Shown: positions 26,452-34,926, counted from the first letter of the stretch. The stretch is 64,000 nucleotides of DNA from Pseudooceanicola marinus (GCF_020177265.1 NZ_JAIVMC010000006.1:186001-250000); one strand, 5' to 3'. Program-made: numbers and translations. Notes: a model not told the origin generated them from the letters alone.

Positions 26452-27597
26452 ATGACCCTCACAGGAAACTGGTCCTACCCGACCGCGATCCGCTTCGGCG
26501 CCGGTCGCATCAACGAGATCGCCGAGGCCTGCGCCGCGGCCGACATCCGCAAGCCGCTGCTGGTCACCGACCGCGGCCTGGCCGACATGGACATCACCCA
26601 GAACACGCTGGACCTGATGGTGTCGGGCGGCTTGGGCCGCGCCATGTTCTCCGGCGTGGATGCCAACCCGACCGAGAAGAACCTGGAAGAAGGCCTGAAG
26701 GTCTATCGCGAGGGCGGCCATGACGGCGTGATCGCCTTCGGCGGCGGCTCGGGCCTCGACCTGGCGAAGATGGTGGCCTTCATGTCCGGCCAGACCCGCC
26801 CGGTCTGGGATTTCGAGGATATCGGCGACTGGTGGACCCGCGCCGACCCCGATGGCATCGCGCCCATCGTGGCCGTGCCGACCACCGCCGGCACCGGGTC
26901 CGAGGTGGGGCGCGCAAGCGTCATCACCAACTCCGAAACCCACGTGAAGAAGATCATCTTCCACCCCAAGGTCCTGCCGCAGGTCGTCATCTGCGACCCC
27001 GAACTGACGGTGGGCATGCCGAAGTTCATCACCGCCGGCACCGGCCTCGATGCCTTCGCTCACTGCGTGGAGGCCTTCAGCAGCCCGCACTACCACCCGA
27101 TGTCCCAGGGCATCGCGCTGGAAGGGATGCGGCTGGTCGTGGACAACCTGCCCCGCGCCTACGAGGACGGCACCGACATCGAGGCTCGCGCCAACATGAT
27201 GTCCGCCGCCATGATGGGCGCCACCGCCTTCCAGAAGGGCTTGGGCGCGATCCACGCGATCTCCCACCCCGTCGGCGCGATCTTCAACACCCACCACGGC
27301 ACCACCAACGCGGTCTGCATGCCCGCCGTTCTGAACCTGAACGCCGACCTGATCCGCACCCGTTTCGACGAGGCGGCGCCCTATCTGGGCATCGAGGGCG
27401 GTTTCGACGGGTTCTGCGACTACGTGCAGAAACTGAACGACCGCCTGGGCATCCCGCGCAAGCTGTCGGCGCTCGGCGTGGATGCGGCGCACATCGACGA
27501 CATCGTTGCGATGGCGCTGGAAGATCCGTCCTGCGGCGGTAACCCGGTGCAACTGACCGCCGAGAACCTGAAGCCGGTGGTCGAGGCCTGCATCTGA
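26452..27597 (+). CDS. Iron-containing alcohol dehydrogenase
   Basis: A 381-residue group III alcohol dehydrogenase. The nucleotide motif GGGSGLDLAK, the PTTAGTGSEV block and the metal ligands Asp and His in GTGLDAFAHCVEAF, plus His in GAIHAISHPVGA and THHGTTNAV, are all present. It follows the aldehyde dehydrogenase by 12 bp and is the last gene before a strong terminator. With its neighbours it suggests stepwise oxidation of an alcohol group to a carboxylate. The operon needs an alcohol substrate, which is why I favour an amino alcohol over a diamine. Confidence 0.94.
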   Translation: MTLTGNWSYPTAIRFGAGRINEIAEACAAADIRKPLLVTDRGLADMDITQNTLDLMVSGGLGRAMFSGVDANPTEKNLEEGLKVYREGGHDGVIAFGGGSGLDLAKMVAFMSGQTRPVWDFEDIGDWWTRADPDGIAPIVAVPTTAGTGSEVGRASVITNSETHVKKIIFHPKVLPQVVICDPELTVGMPKFITAGTGLDAFAHCVEAFSSPHYHPMSQGIALEGMRLVVDNLPRAYEDGTDIEARANMMSAAMMGATAFQKGLGAIHAISHPVGAIFNTHHGTTNAVCMPAVLNLNADLIRTRFDEAAPYLGIEGGFDGFCDYVQKLNDRLGIPRKLSALGVDAAHIDDIVAMALEDPSCGGNPVQLTAENLKPVVEACI

Positions 27598-27638
27598 GGC
27601 CAGACGCCCGCGACGGATAGGCTGGGACCAGCCGGTTG

Positions 27639-27664
27639 AACGCCCGCCATCGGCGGGCGTTTGC
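27639..27664 (+). terminator. Rho-independent terminator of the catabolic cluster
   Basis: AACGCCCGCC (27639-27648) and GGCGGGCGTT (27652-27661) make a perfect 10-bp stem with a 3-base loop, followed by a short T-rich tail. It lies 42 bp after the alcohol dehydrogenase stop. Confidence 0.85.
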
Positions 27665-27716
27665 CATTTCAGGCGGAATGATTACCTCTGAGACATACCA
27701 CAATCGGATCGCCCCC

Positions 27717-28310
27717 ATGAAACGTCTCAAGCTTTTCGCTCTCGGTGCGCTGCTGGCCCTGGCCAGCGCCTGCACCGTCATCGCCCCCAATGTCGAGGTC
27801 TACTCGACCCTGCCCGCCGACGCTGCGCCCCGGCCGGTACAGATCACCGCCGCCTCCTGGATGGACGGCAACAGCCTTGCCTTCCAGCAGCGCGCCTCGG
27901 AACTGGCCGCCCTGCTGGCCGCACGCGGCTACACCCCCGGCGGGAACGGTGCGCCGCTGGTTGCCACCTACTCCTTTGAAACGCATGAGCCGGTCATGCG
28001 CGTGCGCACCCGACGTGAACCCGTCTACGAAAGCCATTTCACGGAAAACAGCGACGGCTCCACCTCCAGCGATCGCCGCCTGGCAGGCTATCGCACGGTG
28101 GAAAGCGAAACGGTCGTCTTCCCGCGCATCGCCCGCCTCGACATCATCGAACGGGCCACTGGCAAGAAGGTCTACGAGGCCACGGCGCATAGCGAAAGCG
28201 CATGCAAGAACAGCGCCAACATCATCCGCCTGCTGACCGAGGCCCTGGCCAAGGACTTCCCCAACCCGCACGAAGGCGCGGTGACCGTCAGCAACGACAC
28301 GGCCTGCTGA
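27717..28310 (+). CDS. Putative lipoprotein, DUF4136-like
   Basis: A 197-residue protein that starts at ATG 27717 with MKRLKLFALGALLALASAC, a lipoprotein signal with lipobox LASAC (Cys19). The rest, including PRPVQITAASWMDGNSLAFQQRASELAALLAARGYTP in parts, resembles DUF4136 envelope lipoproteins: a paired strand/helix pattern around the phrase L-A-A-R-G-Y. Function is unknown. It is separated from the catabolic operon by a terminator and followed by another, so it forms its own transcription unit. Confidence 0.75.
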   Translation: MKRLKLFALGALLALASACTVIAPNVEVYSTLPADAAPRPVQITAASWMDGNSLAFQQRASELAALLAARGYTPGGNGAPLVATYSFETHEPVMRVRTRREPVYESHFTENSDGSTSSDRRLAGYRTVESETVVFPRIARLDIIERATGKKVYEATAHSESACKNSANIIRLLTEALAKDFPNPHEGAVTVSNDTAC

Positions 28311-28333
28311 TAACGCGGCCCCGCCAGACGCAG

Positions 28334-28361
28334 AAAGGCCCGCCGATCCGGCGGGCCTTTT
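28334..28361. terminator. Bidirectional terminator
   Basis: AAAGGCCCGCC (28334-28344) pairs perfectly with GGCGGGCCTTT (28350-28360) across a 5-base loop, with T and A tracts on both sides. It serves the lipoprotein gene on the plus strand and may also serve the convergent ubiK on the minus strand. Confidence 0.9.
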
Positions 28362-28410
28362 CATTGATTGCGTCCTGATCCCCGGACCCTGCTCCGGGTC
28401 CCGATCGGGA

Positions 28411-28665
28411 TCACTCGTCGGAGGTCTTGCCCGCTTCCAGCGCATCCAGGCGGGCCTTCAGCACGGCGTTTTCCTCACGCGCCTTCTGGGCCATGGTGCG
28501 CACGGCATCGAATTCCTCGCGAGTGACGAAATCGCGGTCCGCCAGCCAGCGGTCGATCATCGAGTTGAAGGCGGTTTCCGCCTCGTCCTTGGCGCCCTGG
28601 GCGACACCCATGGCATTGGTCATCAGCTGCGACATGTCGTCGAAGAACTTGTTGCGGGTCTGCAT
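28411..28665 (-). CDS. ubiK: Accessory factor UbiK family protein
   Basis: An 84-residue membrane-fusogenic (BMFP/YqiC) protein. The start at 28665 gives MQTRNKFFDDMSQLMTNAMG. An amphipathic helix is followed by a C-terminal coiled coil (FVTREEFDAVRTMAQKAREENAVLKARLDALE in parts), the standard family plan that forms trimers. UbiK helps assemble the aerobic ubiquinone biosynthesis complex at the membrane. Confidence 0.88.
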   Translation of the reverse strand: MQTRNKFFDDMSQLMTNAMGVAQGAKDEAETAFNSMIDRWLADRDFVTREEFDAVRTMAQKAREENAVLKARLDALEAGKTSDE

Positions 28666-28829
28666 GGGGTCTCTCGCGTCTGCGGTTACGTTACCCTGCA
28701 ATATGGGCCTCAACGCGCCTGGCCTCAACCCGTCCCGACCGGGGCACTGCAGATTGCCGGGCAGCGGGTGTCCGGCCCGCGGCCCGGGTCCGCTTGACAG
28801 TCAAAGCCGGGGGCGGGCAAGTAGCGGGC

Positions 28830-29729
28830 ATGCGAGCCGTGATCCCCTTCCCCGACCTGTCGCCCGAGATTTTCTCGATCTCCCTCTTCGGCGCCGAGTT
28901 CGCCCTGCGCTGGTATGCGCTGGCCTACCTGGTGGGCATCGGGCTGGGCTACCTGCTCTGCCGCGCCGCCCTGGGCCGGGACCGGCTGTGGCCCGCTACC
29001 CGGGCGCCCATGCGCAAGGACCAGCTGGATGACCTGCTGACCTGGATGATCCTCGGCATCATTATCGGCGGGCGCCTGGGCTTCGTGCTGTTTTACGAAC
29101 CCGCCTATTACCTCTCCCACCCGGCCGAGATCCTGCGCATCTGGCAGGGCGGCATGGCCTTCCACGGCGGCTTCCTCGGGGTCTGTGTCGCCACGCTGAT
29201 CTTCTGCCGCCGCAACGCCATCCCGCTGGGATCGACCGCCGACATGCTGGCCCTGGCCGCGCCGCCGGGCCTGATGCTGGGCCGGATCGCCAACTTCGTG
29301 AATGCCGAGCTGTGGGGCCGCCCGACCGACGCGCCCTGGGGCGTGATCTTCCCCGGCCCGGCGGCGCAGAACTGCCCCGAGGTCGAGGGGCTTTGCGCGC
29401 GCCACCCCTCGCAGCTTTACGAAGCCGGGCTGGAAGGGCTGGTTCTGGGCCTGCTGCTGATCGCGCTGGCCTTCGGCACCCGCACCCTGCGCGCCCCCTG
29501 GCGCCTGACGGGCGTCTTCCTGACGGGCTATGGCCTGGCCCGCTTCGTCGTCGAATTCTACCGCCTGGCCGATGCGCAGTTCATCACGCCGGACAACCCG
29601 CACGGCCATGTCCTGCGCCTGACCGAGACGCTGGGCCTGACCATGGGCCAGCTGCTGTCGCTGCCGATGGTGATCATCGGGCTGGCCGTCATCGCCTGGT
29701 CCTTCCGCAAGCGCCCTGCCCTCGCATGA
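28830..29729 (+). CDS. lgt: Prolipoprotein diacylglyceryl transferase
   Basis: Inner-membrane enzyme that moves diacylglyceryl from phosphatidylglycerol to the lipobox Cys of prolipoproteins. It has 299 residues and about seven membrane segments. The Lgt signature region is GRIANFVNAELWGRPTD; the GGMAFHGGFLG segment carries the essential His-Gly. ATG 28830 was chosen because the first conserved block begins soon after it. It overlaps the following methyltransferase gene by 4 bp (ATGA). Confidence 0.96.
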   Translation: MRAVIPFPDLSPEIFSISLFGAEFALRWYALAYLVGIGLGYLLCRAALGRDRLWPATRAPMRKDQLDDLLTWMILGIIIGGRLGFVLFYEPAYYLSHPAEILRIWQGGMAFHGGFLGVCVATLIFCRRNAIPLGSTADMLALAAPPGLMLGRIANFVNAELWGRPTDAPWGVIFPGPAAQNCPEVEGLCARHPSQLYEAGLEGLVLGLLLIALAFGTRTLRAPWRLTGVFLTGYGLARFVVEFYRLADAQFITPDNPHGHVLRLTETLGLTMGQLLSLPMVIIGLAVIAWSFRKRPALA

Positions 29730-30805
29730 ACGCCCTGACCGAGATCCTGCGCGCCCGCATCGCGGCGGAGGGCCCCCTGCCGCTGGACGCCTACATGCGC
29801 GCCTGCCTGCTGGACCCGGCGCATGGCTATTACACCACCCAGACCAGCATCGGGGCGGAGGGTGATTTCACCACCGCGCCGGAGATCAGCCAGATGTTCG
29901 GCGAACTTCTGGGCCTGGCCCTGGCGCAGAGCTGGCTGGACCAGGGGCGCCCCGCCGCCTTCCTGCTGGCCGAGCTGGGCCCGGGGCGTGGCACGCTGAT
30001 GGCAGACATCCTGCGCGCCACCCGGGCCGTGCCGGGCTTTCACGAGGCCGCCCAGATCCTGCTGGTCGAGGCCTCGCCGCGCCTGCGCGAGGCGCAGCGC
30101 GCCCGGCTGGCGGGCCATGCACCGGTCTGGGTCGACGATCTGTCGAACCTGCCGCCCCTGCCCCTGTTCCTGGTCGCCAACGAGTTCTTCGACGCCCTGC
30201 CGATCCGCCAGTTCCGCCGCGCGGCAGGCGAGCTGTGGCAGGAACGCGTGGTCACCGCCACGGACGACGGGTTGGCGCCCGACTGGGCGACGCCGGCGCC
30301 GCAGGCGGCCCTGGACTACCGCCTGGGCGATACAGAGGCGGGCGACGTGGTCGAACTGTCGCCCGAGGCGCAGGCCTGGGGCGGAACGCTCGGCCAGCAC
30401 ATCACCGGCCAGGGCGGCGTGGCGCTGATCGTCGACTATGGCGACGCGCGCTCTTTCGGGGATACCTTCCAGGCGCTGCGCCACCACGGCTTCGCCGATC
30501 CCTTCGCCAGCCCCGGGGAGGCCGACCTGACAGCCCACGTGGATTTCGGCGAACTGGCCCGCGCCGCCCTGCCCGCGACAGCCACACGACTGGAAACCCA
30601 GGGCGTCTTCCTCGAACGGCTGGGCATCACCGCCCGCGCACAGGCCCTGGCCAAGGGGCTGAGCGGCGCCGCGCTTGACGCCCATGTGACCGCACATCGC
30701 CGCTTGACCCACCCCGAGGAAATGGGGACGCTCTTCAAGATTCTGGCGCTGACACCCCCGGGCCAGCGCCCTCCGCCGGGGCTGCAACCCGGCCTGACCC
30801 CCTGA
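29726..30805 (+). CDS. MidA/NDUFAF7-family SAM-dependent methyltransferase
   Basis: A 359-residue class I methyltransferase of the MidA (DUF185) family. The opening (PLPLDAYMRACLLDPAHGYYTT) and the SAM-binding AELGPGRGTLMADILR are characteristic. The mitochondrial relative NDUFAF7 dimethylates an Arg of complex I subunit NDUFS2, so the bacterial protein may modify NuoD. It overlaps lgt and is followed by pgeF 76 bp later, a gene order conserved in alphaproteobacteria. Confidence 0.9.
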   Translation: MNALTEILRARIAAEGPLPLDAYMRACLLDPAHGYYTTQTSIGAEGDFTTAPEISQMFGELLGLALAQSWLDQGRPAAFLLAELGPGRGTLMADILRATRAVPGFHEAAQILLVEASPRLREAQRARLAGHAPVWVDDLSNLPPLPLFLVANEFFDALPIRQFRRAAGELWQERVVTATDDGLAPDWATPAPQAALDYRLGDTEAGDVVELSPEAQAWGGTLGQHITGQGGVALIVDYGDARSFGDTFQALRHHGFADPFASPGEADLTAHVDFGELARAALPATATRLETQGVFLERLGITARAQALAKGLSGAALDAHVTAHRRLTHPEEMGTLFKILALTPPGQRPPPGLQPGLTP

Positions 30806-30881
30806 CCGCCAGCGCCCGGCCGCCCCGGACGCCCAGCCCGACCACCTGCCACCCGCTGAAACGTCCCCTTCAAGGCTCACC

Positions 30882-31637
30882 ATGACCCTCGAAATCATCA
30901 CCTCCCCGGCCCTTGCCCCCATCCGGCACGGCTTCTTCACCCGCAAGGGCGGCGCCTCTTCGGGGATCTTCGCCGGGCTGAACTGCGGCACCGGGTCCTC
31001 CGACCAGGCCGAGATCGTGGCGATCAACCGCTCCCGCGTCGCCGGCGCGATGGAGGTGGCCCCTGGCGACCTGGCCCTGGCCAAACAGGTGCATTCCGCC
31101 CGCGCCGTGCCGGTGACGGAGCCGCCCCACCCCGCCCCCGAAGCCGACGCCCTGGTCACCGCGACCCCCGGCGTGGCCCTGGCCGTGCTGACCGCCGACT
31201 GCCAGCCCGTGCTGCTGGCCGACCCGGAGGCACAGGTGATCGCTGCTGCCCACGCCGGCTGGCGCGGCGCGCTGGACGGCGTGCTGGAAGCCACGCTGGA
31301 CAGCATGGTCGAGCTGGGGGCAGAGCGCGGCCGCATACGCGCCGTCATCGGCCCGACGATTAGCCAGCGCGCCTACGAGGTGGGTCCGGAGTTCCTGGAG
31401 GACTTCATGATCGAAGACCCGGAAAACAGCCGGTTCTTCGCCGGGGGCGAAGGCGACCGCATGCACTTCGACCTGCCCTCCTTCGGCCTGCACCGGCTGC
31501 GCAGCGCGGGCGTGGGCGAGGCGGAGTGGACCCGGCACTGCACCTACTCGGACCCCGAACGCTTCTTCTCCTACCGGCGGGCGACACACGCGGGCGAGGC
31601 GGACTACGGGCGCCTGATCTCGGTCATCTGCCTTTAG
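30882..31637 (+). CDS. pgeF: Peptidoglycan editing factor PgeF
   Basis: A 251-residue laccase-domain (YfiH/YlmD) protein. The metal ligands are in KQVHSA (His), TADCQPVLL (Cys) and HAGWRGALDG (His). PgeF removes L-Ser wrongly placed at position 1 of the peptidoglycan stem peptide. The start at ATG 30882 gives a first residue run MTLEIITSPALAP typical of the family. It is the third gene of the lgt-midA-pgeF group. Confidence 0.94.
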   Translation: MTLEIITSPALAPIRHGFFTRKGGASSGIFAGLNCGTGSSDQAEIVAINRSRVAGAMEVAPGDLALAKQVHSARAVPVTEPPHPAPEADALVTATPGVALAVLTADCQPVLLADPEAQVIAAAHAGWRGALDGVLEATLDSMVELGAERGRIRAVIGPTISQRAYEVGPEFLEDFMIEDPENSRFFAGGEGDRMHFDLPSFGLHRLRSAGVGEAEWTRHCTYSDPERFFSYRRATHAGEADYGRLISVICL

Positions 31638-31779
31638 GCGAGGCAACGCCGATACGACCGGCCAGGCCAAATTTCCACTAAATGGTCACAATTCACCCCA
31701 TGCTGGCCGCATTGTCGGGCGATGGTTAGCCATTGAGAGACTCCGCCGGGCAACCGGCCAGAAGACACAGGTGAGCGTC

Positions 31780-31926
31780 ATGCGTGCACAGACCAAGCGT
31801 TGGATGAAATCCGTGATCGAAACCGCCAAGACGGCCCAGGTCTCCCTGCCCTACAACCGCGCGACGCGCGGTACCCGCGCCGCCGAGCTGCGCAGCGACA
31901 CGGACAAGGCGCGCGGCGTCGCCTGA
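31780..31926 (+). CDS. Small basic protein of 48 residues
   Basis: ATG 31780, with AGGTGA five bases upstream, opens a 48-codon frame beginning MRAQTKRWMKSVIETAK and ending in DKARGVA. A strong terminator follows 29 bp after the stop, so this is a complete transcription unit. It is basic, has no membrane segment and contains NRATRGTRAAE. I know no named family, though such small proteins recur in Rhodobacteraceae. Coding is supported by ribosome site, terminator and composition. Confidence 0.7.
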   Translation: MRAQTKRWMKSVIETAKTAQVSLPYNRATRGTRAAELRSDTDKARGVA

Positions 31927-31955
31927 CCCGGGCACATCTGCGCCCCGAAACGCCG

Positions 31956-31980
31956 AAGCCCCGCCGGAGCGGGGCTTTTT
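31956..31980 (+). terminator. Rho-independent terminator
   Basis: AAGCCCCGC (31956-31964) and GCGGGGCTT (31969-31977) form a perfect 9-bp stem with loop CGGA, followed by TTTTT. It ends the small-protein transcript. Confidence 0.9.
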
Positions 31981-32001
31981 CATGTCCGGTCCCGGCTGCC
32001 C

Positions 32002-32505
32002 TCAGGCGTCGCGCGCCAGCCGCTCCTCCAGCACCTCGAAAGGCACGCCGGGTTCGTCCTTGGCGCCCCGGATCACCAGCGAGGTCTTCACGCTGGCGAC
32101 GTTCTCCGCCGCCGTCAGCTCACTGGTCAGGAAGCTCTGGAAGGTCGACAGGTCGGGGGCCACGCATTTCAGGATGAAGTCCACCTCGCCGTTCAGCATG
32201 TGGCATTCGCGCACCAGCGGCCAGCCGCGACAGCGCATCTCGAAGGCCACCAGATCCGCCTCGGCCTGGCTCTGCAGCCCCACCATGGCAAAGACCTGCA
32301 CCTCGAAGCCCAGCTCACGGCTGTCGACCTCGGCGTGGTAGCCGCGGATATACCCCTGCTCTTCCAGGGTGCGGACCCGACGCAGGCAGGGCGGCGCCGA
32401 TATGCCCACCCGCTTGGCCAGCTCGACGTTGGTCATGCGACCATCGGCCTGCAGTTCGGCCAGGATTTTCCTGTCGATCGGATCCAGTCTGGTTCCAGGC
32501 ATCAT
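32002..32505 (-). CDS. Lrp/AsnC-family transcriptional regulator
   Basis: A 167-residue leucine-responsive-type regulator. The N-terminal HTH (DRKILAELQADGRMTNVELAKRVGIS, in part) is followed by the RAM/AsnC ligand-binding domain from about residue 70 (FAMVGLQ... to SSLVIRGAKDE-like). ATG 32505 lies three bases after GGGAG. It is divergent from trxB, 196 bp apart; an lrp/trxB neighbour pair also occurs in gammaproteobacteria. Likely a global or amino-acid-linked regulator; the length and lone position favour a true Lrp. Confidence 0.92.
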   Translation of the reverse strand: MMPGTRLDPIDRKILAELQADGRMTNVELAKRVGISAPPCLRRVRTLEEQGYIRGYHAEVDSRELGFEVQVFAMVGLQSQAEADLVAFEMRCRGWPLVRECHMLNGEVDFILKCVAPDLSTFQSFLTSELTAAENVASVKTSLVIRGAKDEPGVPFEVLEERLARDA

Positions 32506-32525
32506 GTTCTCCCGAATTTGCGATT

Positions 32526-32553
32526 CTTATACCACCGCCATCCGGGTGAGCAA
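32526..32553 (-). promoter_or_regulatory. Possible promoter of the lrp-type gene
   Basis: On the minus strand TTGCTC (32553-32548) and TATAAG (32531-32526) are 16 bases apart, a fair sigma-70 pair. Transcription would start about 15 bases before the start codon, a short leader. Confidence 0.4.
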
Positions 32554-32701
32554 TAAAGTTTCACAACTGCGCAAGAATAAGTCGTGAGGGCTGACAAATC
32601 CGGCGCCTTCACGGGCAAGTCAGCCCACGCGCCCGCTCGCTTGCATGGACGCAGGCGCCGACTTAAGTAGGCAGGAGCTTTATTTCAAAGGGGACTCCGG
32701 G

Positions 32702-33694
32702 ATGACCGAGACGCGCAAGACCAAGGTTCTGATCATCGGCTCCGGCCCGGCGGGCTACACCGCAGGGGTCTATGCCAGCCGCGCCATGCTGGAACCGATC
32801 CTGGTCCAGGGGATCGAACCGGGCGGCCAGCTGACCACCACCACCGAGGTCGAGAACTGGCCCGGCCAGACCGAGATCCAGGGCCCCGACCTGATGGTCA
32901 ACATGGAAGCCCACGCCCGCGCCATGGGCACCGAGATCGTCGGCGACATCATCACCGACCTGGACCTCAGCAAGCGGCCCTTCGTGGCCAAGGGCGACAG
33001 CGGCAGCCAATACATCGCCGACGCGGTGATCCTGGCCACCGGCGCCCGCGCAAAATGGCTCGGCCTCGACAGCGAAGAGGCCTTCAAGGGCTTCGGCGTC
33101 TCGGCCTGCGCCACCTGTGACGGCTTCTTCTACCGTGGCCAGGAAATCGTGGTGATCGGCGGCGGCAACACCGCCGTGGAAGAGGCGCTGTTCCTGACCA
33201 ACTTCGCCTCCAAGGTCACGCTGATCCACCGCCGCGGCGAGCTGCGCGCCGAGAAGATCCTGATCGACCGCCTGATGAAGAACCCGAAGATCGAGCCGCT
33301 GTGGCACCACACGCTGGACGAGGTCGTGGGCGAGGACAACCCGAAGGGCGTCGAGGCCGTGAAGGTGAAGCACGTGGACACCGGCGAAGTGACCGAGATC
33401 CCCTGCAAGGGCGTCTTCGTGGCCATCGGCCATGCCCCGGCCAACGAGCTGGTGAAGGACCAGCTGGAGCTGCACAACGGCGGCTACGTGAAGGTCACCC
33501 CGGGCTCCACCGCGACCTCTGTGCCCGGTGTCTTCGCCGCCGGCGACCTGACCGACCACAAGTACCGCCAGGCCGTCACCTCCGCCGGCATGGGCTGCAT
33601 GGCGGCGCTAGATGCGGAACACTTCCTGGCGGCCGAAGGCCTGGCCGAGGCGCCGACCATCGACACCCCCGAGGACGTGGCCGAGATCAGCTGA
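32702..33694 (+). CDS. trxB: Thioredoxin-disulfide reductase
   Basis: FAD- and NADPH-dependent reductase of thioredoxin, 330 residues. It shows the FAD motif [12 protein letters not shown], the redox pair in [13 protein letters not shown] (Cys-Ala-Thr-Cys), the NADPH motif [12 protein letters not shown] and the C-terminal FAD block [13 protein letters not shown] 32702 has AGGGGA upstream; the in-frame ATG at 32645 lacks a ribosome site. A terminator follows 30 bp after the stop. Confidence 0.97.
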   Translation: MTETRKTKVLIIGSGPAGYTAGVYASRAMLEPILVQGIEPGGQLTTTTEVENWPGQTEIQGPDLMVNMEAHARAMGTEIVGDIITDLDLSKRPFVAKGDSGSQYIADAVILATGARAKWLGLDSEEAFKGFGVSACATCDGFFYRGQEIVVIGGGNTAVEEALFLTNFASKVTLIHRRGELRAEKILIDRLMKNPKIEPLWHHTLDEVVGEDNPKGVEAVKVKHVDTGEVTEIPCKGVFVAIGHAPANELVKDQLELHNGGYVKVTPGSTATSVPGVFAAGDLTDHKYRQAVTSAGMGCMAALDAEHFLAAEGLAEAPTIDTPEDVAEIS

Positions 33695-33724
33695 TCCGCG
33701 CGCCCTGGTCGCAGAATGGCAAGG

Positions 33725-33752
33725 GGCCGGTCCGTTGGACCGGCCCTTTTTC
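33725..33752 (+). terminator. Rho-independent terminator of trxB
   Basis: GGGCCGGTCC (33725-33734) pairs with GGACCGGCCC (33738-33747) across GTT, followed by TTTTT. Confidence 0.92.
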
Positions 33753-33799
33753 CGTGGATGTCCCTGCCCAGCTTCTGATGCTCCGCTTCTGAAACGCGA

Positions 33800-33827
33800 A
33801 ACGGCCCGCGCGTGGGCGCGAGCCGTT
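33800..33827 (-). terminator. Probable terminator of the hsp20-DUF1150 unit
   Basis: AACGGC (33800-33805) and GCCGTT (33822-33827) enclose a further GC stem with one unpaired base. On the minus strand the stem is followed by TTTCGCGTTTC, a modest U-rich tail, 34 bp after the DUF1150 stop. Confidence 0.6.
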
Positions 33828-33860
33828 CGGTCATCTCTCGATGCGGCGCCTCAGGGCGCT

Positions 33861-34100
33861 TCAGTGCACCGTCACCGGCGCCAGGTCGTTCTGGCGCGCC
33901 AGGATGAAGGCGGTTTCACGGTCGCGCACGAGGGCCAGGCGTTCGCCCATCGAATCGTGGACGGCGAAAAGCTGTTTCACCCCGGGCACCTGTTCCCGCA
34001 CATCCTCGGGCAGATCGTCGGCCTTCACGGCACGCACGTACACCACTTTCGCGGCTTCGCTGAGGATGGCCGTTTCATCGTAATCTTGATCATAGGTCAT
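33861..34100 (-). CDS. DUF1150 family protein
   Basis: A 79-residue alphaproteobacterial protein of unknown function. It contains the family blocks KVVYVRAVKADDLPE and YVRAV...LFAVHDSMGERLALVRDRETAFILAR (in pieces). It has AAAGGGG nine bases before the start and follows hsp20 by 26 bp on the same strand. DUF1150 genes are commonly found beside small heat shock protein genes, so a role in protein quality control is likely but unproven. Confidence 0.9.
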   Translation of the reverse strand: MTYDQDYDETAILSEAAKVVYVRAVKADDLPEDVREQVPGVKQLFAVHDSMGERLALVRDRETAFILARQNDLAPVTVH

Positions 34101-34126
34101 GGCGTTACCCCTTTCGATTGTCTCTT

Positions 34127-34540
34127 TCAGCCGCGGCGGATGTCGATCCGCTGGATCACGCGCTCGGGCTCGGCCCGGCTCAGGTCCACATGCAGCAGGC
34201 CGTTTTCCATCACCGCTTCGCCCACTTCGACCCCTTCTGCGAGGACGAAACTGCGCTGGAACTGCCGCGCCGCGATCCCGCGGTGCAGGAAGACGCGCCC
34301 GTCGCCGTCATCGGTCTGGCGGCCCCGGATGACCAGCTGCCGGTCTTCCAGCGTGATCGCCAGATCCTCTTCGGCAAAGCCCGCCACCGCGAGGGTGATG
34401 CGATATGAATTCTCGGATGTTTGTTCGATGTTGAAGGGCGGATAGCCCTCGTTTCCGGATTTCGCGCTGCGTTCCAGCAGCCGTTCCAATTGTTCGAACC
34501 CGAGAAGATAGGGGTGCGACCCCAGGGTCAACTTGCTCAT
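34127..34540 (-). CDS. Hsp20/alpha-crystallin family small heat shock protein
   Basis: A 137-residue holdase chaperone. The alpha-crystallin domain runs from about residue 36 (PPFNIEQTSENSYRITLAVAGF, in part) to 130, with the G-x-L-like motif NGLLHVDL. The C-terminal tail is short (RIDIRRG) without a clear I-x-I beyond IDI. It resembles the IbpA group. It is co-transcribed with DUF1150 and preceded by a sigma-32-type promoter (34610-34638), which predicts heat induction. Confidence 0.94.
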   Translation of the reverse strand: MSKLTLGSHPYLLGFEQLERLLERSAKSGNEGYPPFNIEQTSENSYRITLAVAGFAEEDLAITLEDRQLVIRGRQTDDGDGRVFLHRGIAARQFQRSFVLAEGVEVGEAVMENGLLHVDLSRAEPERVIQRIDIRRG

Positions 34541-34609
34541 TCCTTGCGTCCTTGGCGTAAAGCGACGTCTGATGCGAACCTCCCGTCAGCGGCAAGGTCC
34601 GTACTCTCA

Positions 34610-34638
34610 ATATGGGGAGGGGGCGGACGGGCTGCAAG
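34610..34638 (-). promoter_or_regulatory. Sigma-32 (RpoH) type promoter of hsp20
   Basis: On the minus strand CTTGCAG (34638-34632) and CCCCATAT (34617-34610) are separated by 14 bases. The RpoH consensus is CTTGAAA-N11-16-CCCCATNT, so the -10 element is a perfect match and the -35 differs in two positions. The start codon is about 70 bp downstream. Confidence 0.8.
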
Positions 34639-34701
34639 GTTTTTGCGAATACCGCCGTTTGCGCTATCCTGAATGCCCGGCCCAAACAGAGCGAATCAGC
34701 C

Positions 34702-34926
34702 ATGAATGCCCCCACCGACATCTCCATGAAGACCGACGAGGTGCTGCGGGTGGAGCTGGAGCATTTCCGCGCCGAACACCGCGACCTCGACGAGGCGATC
34801 AAGGCGCTGGAAGACCGCGCCACCTCGGACCGGCTGACCATCCAGCGGCTGAAGAAGAAGAAGCTGGCGCTGAAGGACCGGATCGCCCTGATCGAGGACC
34901 GGCTGACCCCCGACATCATCGCCTGA
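34702..34926 (+). CDS. YdcH/DUF465 family protein
   Basis: A 74-residue, highly charged helical protein starting at ATG 34702. The body EHFRAEHRDLDEAIKALE and LTIQRLKKKKLALKDRI matches the DUF465 (YdcH) coiled-coil pattern: E-x-x-R-x-x-H-x-x-L-D-x-x-I then L-K-K-x-K-L-x-x-K-D. Function is unknown. It is divergent from hsp20 and followed by a terminator hairpin. Confidence 0.87.
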   Translation: MNAPTDISMKTDEVLRVELEHFRAEHRDLDEAIKALEDRATSDRLTIQRLKKKKLALKDRIALIEDRLTPDIIA

